A stretch of DNA of 12,918 nt, from positions 1-12,918 of the forward strand of contig JAAAJB010000785.1 of the NCBI GenBank assembly GCA_016098155.1. Reading direction: 5' to 3'. Position 1 is the stretch's first letter. Each line of letters begins with the position of its first letter. Position numbers and translations under genes: made by a program. The DNA comes from Actinomortierella ambigua (taxonomy: Eukaryota > Mortierellomycota > Mortierellomycetes > Mortierellales > Mortierellaceae). The notes beneath the pieces were generated by a model. The model was not told where the DNA came from, did not search any database, and saw only the letters and a program-made list of their open reading frames with translations. Positions 6,383-12,918 of this stretch are shown here, one piece after another.

Positions 6383-7681
6383 TTACTTCGCTGCACAGCG
6401 AGTCGCGGTGGCCGAGTCACTGTGGCAGACGAGGCCCGTCTTGCACTGGTTCAGGATCCAGGTGCCATTCACACACTTGGAGTATTGGTGCGAGACACCC
6501 GGCTGAACACAGACGGTGGCATTGTTGGTGTCGCATTTACCCTTTTGAATACCGGTAGGAATAGATCCTGGTGGTGTCGTCGTAGTGGGCTTGACGCTAG
6601 GCGTCGGAACCACTGAAGTCGTTGGCTTTGGGCCGCCGCCAGTGGTCCTAAGGAAGCAGCGGGATGATGAGAGTGAGAGAAGATGTTAATCGGACTGTCT
6701 CTCTCTCTTTCTCTCTACCTCTCTCGCTCATACACTCGTTATTCGCGACAACAGTTTGGAGAGTGAGAAAAAAGCTTACTTCTTGGGGTACGAGATGGCA
6801 CCTCGGCAAGAACCAGTGTCCACAGGAGTAACGGGAACCCAGTCGCGGATACCATTCTTGACATTAAAGTACAGCCAGATCTCGTTCAAGACGCCTCCCT
6901 TGCAGTTAACCTCAGCCTGGACGCCAAACTTGGCCTGCATGGCTTCTTGGATCTTGGCCGTCTGCGGGGTCGAGCCCGGCAAGATGCCGTTCTCCGCCAG
7001 AGCCTGGTACAGGTTGTACTTGGACCGCATCTTCAGCGTCTGGTCAAAGTACGTGTACACGTCGTTGTCCTTGGGTGCGCCCGATGTGCACTTGGGCGCA
7101 AGGTTCGACAGACAGGTACCGTGCTTCGACCACTCGTGTGCCCAGAATGCATTGTTGTCGTTCTTGTACGACGGCCAGAACGTGTGCAGGTCCTTCACCA
7201 ACGATGATCCACCGGGATAGCTGTTGAGACGAGCCTCAATGTCCTATTTGTGATTTTTTTTTTTGTTTCAACATCACATGGATGATCAGAGGGTGGCATC
7301 ACTCCCTATCATCAGTTTGGAAGGGGGGAGGGGGAAGGCAGAAAGTAGGGTGGGACAAATTGGATGAGAATTTGCACTACTTACAGTGTACTTTCGGCTG
7401 TCATCACAGAATCCAATGATTCCGTTGGAGCAGGTGTTGGGCCACAGTCCGTGCATGGTGAACTCGGTCGGGGGACCATAGCCAGGAAGCCACTGCTGGA
7501 CCAGCAGCAGTTGGCCATTGTCAGGCAAGCAGCAGGCATCGACTCCGTTTGCCTCGGCCGAGCATGTCACCACATCGACGGGGCAGGTGAGCTGGCGCTT
7601 GAAAATGCCATCTCCTCTCAGAGGAAGCGCAGCTGCCAGGGAGGCGACAGCCAGAGATGTAGCGAGGGTCATCAACTTCAT
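6383..7681 (-). CDS. Secreted ribonuclease T2 with C-terminal CBM19-like module (three exons, complete)
   Basis: Exons 7681-7385, 7243-6780 and 6647-6383 join in phase (0, then 2) through introns of 141 nt (GTAAGT...ATAG) and 132 nt (GTAAGC...TTAG), giving 341 residues. A signal peptide covers about residues 1-19 and a Lys-Arg site at 28-29 suggests Kex2-type removal of a short propeptide. Both T2 catalytic motifs are intact: TMHGLWP (His77) and [12 protein letters not shown] (His135, Glu136, Lys139, His140). The enzyme should degrade RNA in the vacuole or outside the cell. After the catalytic domain (to about 253) comes a Thr/Pro linker (255-285), then a 50-residue module with six cysteines (292, 300, 312, 322, 328, 338) and the pattern [14 protein letters not shown]. 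That pattern resembles CBM19, a chitin-binding module of fungal chitinases. If intron 2 is retained, a TAA overlapping its donor ends the protein right after the catalytic domain. Confidence 0.92.
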
Positions 7682-9378
7682 GGTGTAAAAACTGATATAT
7701 ACAAAGAAGCGGGAAAAAAAGTCTAGAAGGGGATGTGCCCGGGCGAGGAGAGGGTGAACAATGAATGTGAGAGGAGGAGGAAGGATGACTCTGAGAGGCA
7801 GTGGTGAGGGTAAGAGAGAGAGAGAGGAGGGAGCGAGGGGGGGGGGTGAAGAATAGAAGAAAAAGAGGAAGGGCGGGATGGTTTTTAAGCCTTTGAGCGT
7901 GTCGTGTTTTCTCATGAGGACCTGTCCTCGGCGTGTTTCCCATGCAATGAAGCCTGTTTGTGACCCACCAGCGAATTGGATTGCAAAGATGCTTAGGGGA
8001 GGAAATTGAGAGGCAGGCATTATCAGCCCAAAGGCAGGCAGACCTCATGGTAGTACGGCCTGGTGGGATCTGTTTGTATTGTCAATGAATTGCCTTGCAG
8101 CCTTAGTGTAATGTACCATCGCAAAGGTACCTCAAACATTTGGCGACATTTTCAATGTCGGCGATGCCTGGCCCTCTCCTCTTGTCAAGAGGCTACCCCG
8201 TCTTGCCATCCTGAAGCCCGCGCGTGTCATCTGAATGGGTGCTGTTTGGGGTAGCACAGGAGAGTCAAGATAGTACTGTACTGTTGCAAAACTGTGTGAT
8301 GTGGTGTCTGGGGGAGGGGATGCAGTTTCTGAGGTAAGGATAACCTTGTTGAAATCTACCTTGGCGAATGACCATGCAGCATGCAGGCACACAAAAAATC
8401 GTGTGGAGTGCAGTTGTGCGCGTATGAGAGAGGGAACGAGGATATTTCGACCACCGATTGGCTACAAAACTCAATGTGCCATGCCCAATCGATCTGTTTC
8501 TACCACCACCACCCATTTCTCATTTCCACCCCCGCCCTCCCTCTCCCTCCCTTCTCTCTCTGCTGTCGACGGCTTGTTGCAGACTCTGCCTCCCTCCATT
8601 TCCCTCGCTTCTGACGTGGCTTCACTCCGCTTCATCCCAAGTCGCCTCATCTCCAGGGCTGCATACTGCAGAAAGCTCTTCTCTGTGGAATGTAGGACGA
8701 TGGTAACACCTTCTTGGCTTGTCGGGAAATCCAAGGAATTCGACCGTTATCGATGATAGGGGGAGGGGGAGGATGCAAAGCAAACGGGATGGTCTATCGG
8801 TGAGTCTACCGATGCAACGGGATTCCACTCTAAGGAAATCATTGTTGTTGGAAGAGAGAGAGAGAGAGAGGGAGAGAGAGAGAGAGGCGCTTGTGCATTA
8901 ACCTGCCCACGCAGAGGACTAGCCTGACTCTTAGTCGAGATCGAAACGCACAAAAGCTCATGGAGCACGCTATTTGTGCTACTACGTAGTTTGTTGTGTG
9001 TCCCCTCTCATGAGAGTGTCGATTGTCTGTGAGAGAAGAGAGAGAGACATTCTATGAGAGCATCGCCCTTTCCCCGTGTCTCGCCTTGCGAAAAGGTTCC
9101 TACCCTGAATGGTACCCAAGTACATTCACATCGGTTAGAAAAAAAAGTTCGTAATAACTAGACAAGTCAAAAACAAGGTTCGCCGACCACCCTGAACACG
9201 AGAATCGCCAGCCAATCGAACAGACCAAGATTGACACATCCCACAACAACGTGAATATGACTGTGCTTCGCAGTGGCCCCCTCATGTCTCCGATACCAGT
9301 CTATCCACAAAATTCTTTGAGCCCCTCTCCGCTGTCTCCAGCGTCTCCGACCTTGTTCCATGTACCCCAAAGGTAGGT
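7682..9378. other. Long region without a confident gene; promoter of RNase T2 on its left side
   Basis: 7682-7870 is purine-rich on the plus strand (GAGAGA tract at about 7813-7830, G run at about 7838-7846) and should contain the 5' leader and promoter of the RNase T2 gene. Frames of 60 to 150 codons exist further right but none shows a recognisable domain, good codon bias and sensible splice sites together. Two competing minus-strand frames around 8480-8760 look mildly protein-like and cannot both be real. A (GA)n microsatellite lies at 8853-8886. Confidence 0.4.
8853..8886. repeat. (GA)n microsatellite
   Basis: A nearly pure GA repeat of about 17 units with one GG interruption. Confidence 0.9.
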
Positions 9379-9902
9379 TCATTTTGTGTAGTATCCGGGA
9401 TAGTAGGGTACAGCCCGCCTGCGAAGCAAGCGGCACCCCCAAAAATACACACTGAGCACTAAATGGCTCTGCGTGGAATCCCCGTGTAGAATATGAATAG
9501 GGCGGGTTGTAGATACGCCTGCGCACTCCTGTATTGCACATCCTCGCTCAAAGTGAGATGCCTAGGTGCTCACTTTCTGCCTTATAGTAGGGGATATTTG
9601 GTTGACCACTGTGGTCCCAGCCCCACGAATTTCGTGTAGATTTGGCTATAGTCACCAATCCATCAACATCTTAGGGTGACCTAGCACACGGATGCGAAGA
9701 AACGCCATGACATCACCTCGTTCCTGCATGTTTTGACCTGAGCTGGAGATATTTCAGCGAGCTGGCGCAGATCGGGATTGTAACCGTTGGACATGAAAGC
9801 AAGGGTCTCTACACCGAGAAAGCCGTCCATATTTGCAGAGATGGTAGAGCACTTTGTGATCGAAATCATCTCGATCTCGCAATTTGGGCCTGAGTACGCC
9901 AT
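9379..9902 (-). CDS. Tentative small hypothetical gene (up to three exons)
   Basis: The first exon, 9902-9738, is the best supported part: 55 codons from an ATG in good context (A at -3, G at +4), with clear pyrimidine-third codon bias, reading MAYSGPNCEIEMISITKC and later GVETLAFMSNGYNPDLRQL. A weak donor (GTCAAA) follows. If it is not used, the frame ends at 9681 as a 73-residue protein. Otherwise two further pieces join in phase: 9645-9574 (after CTATAG, before GTGAGC) and 9528-9379 (after ATACAG, ending TGA), giving 128 residues. I recognise no family, and the later exons rest only on splice signals. Its start is about 350 bp from the divergent aspartic protease gene. Confidence 0.35.
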
Positions 9903-10251
9903 TGTCTAGGAATACCTCTTTGAAACCAACTTTTGTCTGCCTTTGTCCCTGTAATTTTCGCCTCGGGTCATTGTCCCTCTCTTTCACGGCCGTTGTCAAC
10001 GGCAGTAATCCCACATGACCTTTGATTCATAAGATAAATACATACGTACTCGAATTCTTCACATCATTATCCCTTACTGCTCGACAATACGACAACGTTC
10101 CAGATTCGCGACTTTCAGCTCCACACCTGGATTCCCACCCCTCTATTACCCATTTTCATTTTTTCCAAAGATTTACAGGTCGTCAGACAACATTCCATTT
10201 CTTTCATTATATCTATCAGCCCTCTCTGTTGTAGTCCTCGCAGCTTTCCCC
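9903..10251. promoter_or_regulatory. Divergent promoter region upstream of the aspartic protease
   Basis: This 349-bp region lies between the tentative minus-strand gene and the protease. An ATTATATCTA segment at about 10206-10215 lies some 40 bp before the protease ATG and could act as a TATA-like element. The last 100 bp are pyrimidine-rich on the plus strand, common in fungal 5' leaders. Confidence 0.35.
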
Positions 10252-11870
10252 ATGAGGTTTCTCCGGCTGGGAGCATGGACATTCTTTGCCGTAGCATCCA
10301 CCTTCGCCACGACCGCTTTCTGCTCGGCTTCACCGAAGAGCTTCCGGTGACTACTCATACTGAGCTCACATCGCACTTTCCATACAGCAGACCTTTGACC
10401 TCTCTCTGACTTCTTTGAACACACACACCCTCTCTTCCCTACATTGCTTTACCTAGTATTCCCATTCACAAGAAGGCACACTACAAGCCTAACACACGAG
10501 CACGAGCCATCAGAACATTAAAAAGGCATGGACATAATCATCGTCTGGTGTCACGCGAGTATGGAAGACTGCCAGTCGTAGATGTTGGACAAGACATAGA
10601 GGTGAGCCCATAGTGAAATAGAGGATATGTAATTTCAGCTCGATATTAGTTGTTTTCGGCAACAGCGGAATGAATCACATGCTGCATTTAACTAGTCTGC
10701 TCATCTCACAAGTGCTCTCAATGCAATCATCAGTACTACGGGGTTGTAGGTATTGGTACACCGCCACAGTACTTCAAGTTAGACATGGACACTGGGTCAT
10801 CCAATCTCTGGATCCCATCCACACGGTGCTCATATCCCAAATGCCTTCAGCACCAACGCTTTGAGCCGACTCGATCCTCCACAGCCATGGAACTTACAAC
10901 CCCCTGGAGGATCCTCTATGGCGACAGATCGTCCGTCAGCGGGCATCTCGCCATCGATCGCCTCGAGTTTTCCGAGGTCGTCATCGAGAACCAACTCATT
11001 GGCTTGGCCGACCAAGAGTCGACCAGTTTCATGGATGATGCCGTTGATGGTGTCTTTGGACTAGGCTTTCCGGCCAACTCGGCCTTTCATCTAGACAAAA
11101 GCCAGCACAATCTCCAAGAAACCCTCGGTGGTGGCGCTCAAGGAGATGCCGCGCTGAATACCACGGTTCTAGGTAGTATCATGAAACATGCTATTTTGCC
11201 TACGCCAATCTTTAGCGTTTGGCTAGGAGGTGGAGGAGGCGACAAAGGATGGGGCAACAATAGCATTCAAACGCCAGAAGCGACAAACCCCCCTAGTACG
11301 GACGGCAAGAACACCCACGGCGAAAACGTCAGCAGTTATCATGACGAGCTAGTCGACGGCGAGTATCTCTTTGGGTCGATTGATACCAGTCGCTTCGAGG
11401 GCAACCTCACTTACGCCCCCATCGTCCGCCCCAATTTCTGGCAGGTTAAAGTTGACGGGATCACCCTCGACCATGGTCGACTAGATCTACACCTCCACGG
11501 CGAAGCCATCATCGACACCGGCACCACGTTGCTCGTCTTCCCAACTGTGCATGCCAAGGCGATCAACACAGCCTTGGGCGCCGTCTCCGACCCTTGGGAA
11601 GGTTGGATCGTGCCATGTGACCACCAGCAACCGAACGAACAACAGGGCTCGCTTGATTTCCAGATAGGTGGCGCCTCCTTCTCCGTCCGACGTCTCGATC
11701 TTGTGCGTGAGCCCGCAAGCACCCGGCCTGGATATTGCTACAGCGCCGTCATACCCTCGCCGGCAGCCAACACCATCATCTTGGGCGATATCTTCATCCG
11801 TAACAACTATTGTGTCTTTGACCTTGAACGCCTCGCTATTGGGTTTGCCCCCCTCGCAAAAATCATTTAA
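10252..11870 (+). CDS. Secreted pepsin-family (A1) aspartic protease, three exons
   Basis: Exons are 10252-10346, 10457-10601 and about 10734-11870 (acceptor CATCAG); an alternative in-frame acceptor at 10712 (CACAAG) adds seven residues. The product is 458 or 465 residues. A signal peptide (about 1-27) is followed by a basic propeptide (IPIHKKAHYK...). The mature enzyme starts near YYGVVGIGTPPQ. Both catalytic aspartates are present: DTGSSNLW (Asp99 in the 458-residue form) and IIDTGTTLL (Asp341), with the flap tyrosine in LYGDRS (Tyr142). The C-terminal ILGDIFIRNNYCVFD motif is typical. The family cleaves proteins at acidic pH outside the cell or in the vacuole. An insertion of roughly 40 residues (Gly-rich, then NNSIQTPE to SSYHDELVDGEY) separates SVWL from YLFGSIDTS. 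AATAAA lies 24 nt after the stop (11894-11899). No GPI signal is seen. Confidence 0.92.
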
Positions 11871-11893
11871 GCCTTCGTCGCTCTTTCTTTTAG

Positions 11894-11899
11894 AATAAA
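11894..11899 (+). terminator. Polyadenylation signal AATAAA of the aspartic protease gene
   Basis: A canonical AATAAA lies 24 nt downstream of the protease stop codon, after a T-rich stretch. Confidence 0.6.
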
Positions 11900-12290
11900 T
11901 ATCTTGCCCCATCAGGTACAAGGTCGAAGAGGTGAGGGGGTTCCCCCTCCCTAAACATTTAATCTCCCCCTTCCCTCTGCTGGGCTGAGGACAGCCACTG
12001 GACAAGAACCTCATAGCCAAATGCGAGGCCCTCTGGTTCCCGCATGCTCCAATGGGCGCATGCGTGCCTCAGAAGCTTCATAATTAAATTTCACTCCCGT
12101 GATGTATCCTTGCATTCTCATGATCTCTTTGCACCTCAAAAGAAAGTGTATATGTGTGTGCATGTGTCTGTACGCCAATGTATTCCCATCGCAGAGTGTT
12201 CTCTTCTCTGCTGGTATAGTTATTAATATGTGGTATCGCTTAAGCACAGACGATGAAATTGGTGTCACCGTGGAACTTTGGATAAAAAGT
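11900..12290. other. Convergent intergenic region; one 40-codon minus-strand frame
   Basis: No firm gene is visible. A minus-strand frame from ATG 12081 to TAA 11959 encodes 40 residues ending GLAFGYEVLVQWLSSAQQ and could be a terminal exon, but I found no partner exon. The rest is AT-richer mixed sequence. Confidence 0.3.
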
Positions 12291-12604
12291 TCACTTGGTG
12301 TCGGCCTCGATATCCCTCAATAAGACGAGCAAAACGGAGCTCCGTTCGAGAACGTCATTCAGACGTTTAGCCCGACGCTCCAGCATCTCCGGGTGACCTG
12401 CCAGATACCTCCAGTCAACCACGAAGAGCACGCTCAAGGTGGGCGGGATCACAGCCGGCTACCACCTTTCGTTCAAGACTCAACATATGCTTCTACCCCT
12501 CCCCCTACCTTTGGTCTTTGCTCTTGTCCACGGAGGCCCTGGTGCACAAGGGGAGTGGTAGTGTGAAGAAGGTGAACAGCGACTTGAGCTGAGGACGATA
12601 ACAT
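12291..12604 (-). CDS. Tentative small two-exon gene with slight Rad10/ERCC1 central-domain resemblance
   Basis: Exon 1 runs from ATG 12604 to 12509 (32 codons), followed by a 50-nt intron (GTAGGG...GGTAG), then exon 2 from 12458 to TGA at 12291. The phases match and give 87 residues. Exon 2 contains SVLFVVDWRYLAGHPEMLE, then RRAKRLND and SSVLLVLLRDIEAD. From memory of the family, this resembles the start of the central domain of the DNA-repair nuclease subunit Rad10/ERCC1 (LF..RYH..HP.Y...R...L....VLLV..D). The known proteins continue well beyond this point, while here a stop follows at once and the expected N-terminal part is absent. It is either a truncated remnant or an unrelated small protein. 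Confidence 0.35.
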
Positions 12605-12679
12605 TTTTGTAATTTTTTAAGCAAGCGATATGTAAAAGCCATATCACGAACCCAACGCGTCTGATATTGCAAATACAAA

Positions 12680-12685
12680 TTTATT
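12680..12685 (-). terminator. AATAAA polyadenylation signal on the minus strand
   Basis: AATAAA on the minus strand lies 23 nt past the TAG of the membrane-protein frame that enters from the right edge, supporting that stop as a true gene end. Confidence 0.45.
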
Positions 12686-12707
12686 CTGGCATTTAAAAGG
12701 TACTGTG

Positions 12708-12918
12708 CTAGGTCTGGTTGATTTTAAAGTCCTGCGATTCGCTAGTGGCGATTAGGGGGAGGGGGAGCAAGAACAAATGAGGATGATGGCTCCGAAATCG
12801 CGCATACGCGGCACGCTGGCCTAGAGATGTGGTGGCGACGGTGGCGAAGATGATGAAAGCGAGAAAGCAAGCGGCAGCAGCGGGAAACCAGGTGGTGACG
12901 GCGAAGAGGCAGGGGGCG
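12708..12918 (-). CDS. 3' end of a membrane-protein gene entering from the right edge
   Basis: A minus-strand frame is open from the window end to TAG at 12710-12708, about 70 codons. Of the first 46 codons, about 37 end in C or T, the strongest codon signal in this part of the window. It encodes a hydrophobic helix (AAAACFLAFIIFATVATTSL) followed by a basic tail (GQRAAYARFRSHHPH), the usual arrangement of a last membrane span with a cytosolic end. A minus-strand AATAAA follows the stop by 23 nt. The family cannot be told from this fragment, and an intron near its end is possible. Confidence 0.55.
   Translation of the reverse strand, partial: APCLFAVTTWFPAAAACFLAFIIFATVATTSLGQRAAYARFRSHHPHLFLLPLPLIATSESQDFKINQT

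Noticed and set aside
6776..7201. RNase T2 exon 2 as a stand-alone 141-residue protein
   Set aside because: It begins in mid-domain without the first catalytic histidine; splice sites on both sides join it in phase to exons 1 and 3.
7696..7701. TATATA before the RNase T2 start as a TATA box
   Set aside because: It lies only 15 to 20 nt from the ATG, too close to place a transcription start and leader.
7521..8048. Minus-strand frames of 175 to 244 codons upstream of the RNase T2 start
   Set aside because: They consist of pyrimidine-rich leader sequence read as Ser/Pro/Leu and have no support beyond being open.
9550..9576. An 8-bp inverted repeat (AAAGTGAG/CTCACTTT) as a terminator or small RNA
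   Set aside because: It is short, with no flanking signal to support an RNA gene; it overlaps a tentative splice donor and may be chance.
11487..12020. A 177-codon minus-strand frame
   Set aside because: It is antisense to the aspartic protease C-terminal half, which carries the second catalytic motif.

Overview
The window looks like nuclear DNA of a filamentous fungus, most probably an early-diverging (Mucoromycota/Mortierellomycota-like) lineage. The reasons are short GT-AG introns of about 50 to 175 nt, secreted hydrolases with signal peptides, a ribonuclease T2 carrying a chitin-binding-like tail, roughly balanced base composition and many simple-sequence tracts. The lineage is an inference. 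There is no bacterial-style operon, rRNA, tRNA or CRISPR array.

Layout, left to right. (1) The left edge (50-349, minus) holds exon 1 of a ribonuclease T2 whose remainder lies outside the window. (2) 350-2250 is mostly low-confidence sequence: two small minus-strand frames that cross 12-base C runs, a tentative three-exon minus-strand gene, and AC/CT and GT microsatellites. (3) 2254-3526 (minus) is a three-exon gene for a multi-span membrane protein with polyQ and poly-His tracts; its central part shows a reading-frame conflict. (4) 3831-6094 is an intronless convergent pair: a PIF/Harbinger-family transposase-like protein (plus) and a Myb/trihelix-like protein with a coiled-coil tail (minus), the two-protein set of Harbinger transposons. 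The transposase has lost the first catalytic aspartate and other core residues but keeps a complete 356-codon frame, and I could not find terminal inverted repeats. (5) 6383-7681 (minus) is a complete three-exon secreted RNase T2 with both catalytic histidine motifs, a Thr/Pro linker and a six-cysteine CBM19-like module. (6) 7682-9378 has no confident gene. (7) 9379-9902 (minus) is a tentative small gene. (8) 10252-11870 (plus) is a three-exon secreted pepsin-family aspartic protease. (9) 11959-12918 holds a tentative two-exon small gene with slight resemblance to the Rad10/ERCC1 central domain, and the 3' end of a membrane-protein gene that leaves the right edge; both are on the minus strand.

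How it fits together. The two RNase T2 genes share strand, exon-1 length and intron position, so they are paralogs from a local duplication, now separated by about 6 kb containing the Harbinger-derived pair. RNase T2 and the aspartic protease are secreted hydrolases suited to nutrient scavenging, but nothing shows that they are co-regulated. The most unusual element is the transposase/Myb pair, a candidate domesticated (catalytically inactive but maintained) Harbinger module comparable in kind to HARBI1/NAIF1 of vertebrates or ALP1-type proteins of plants.
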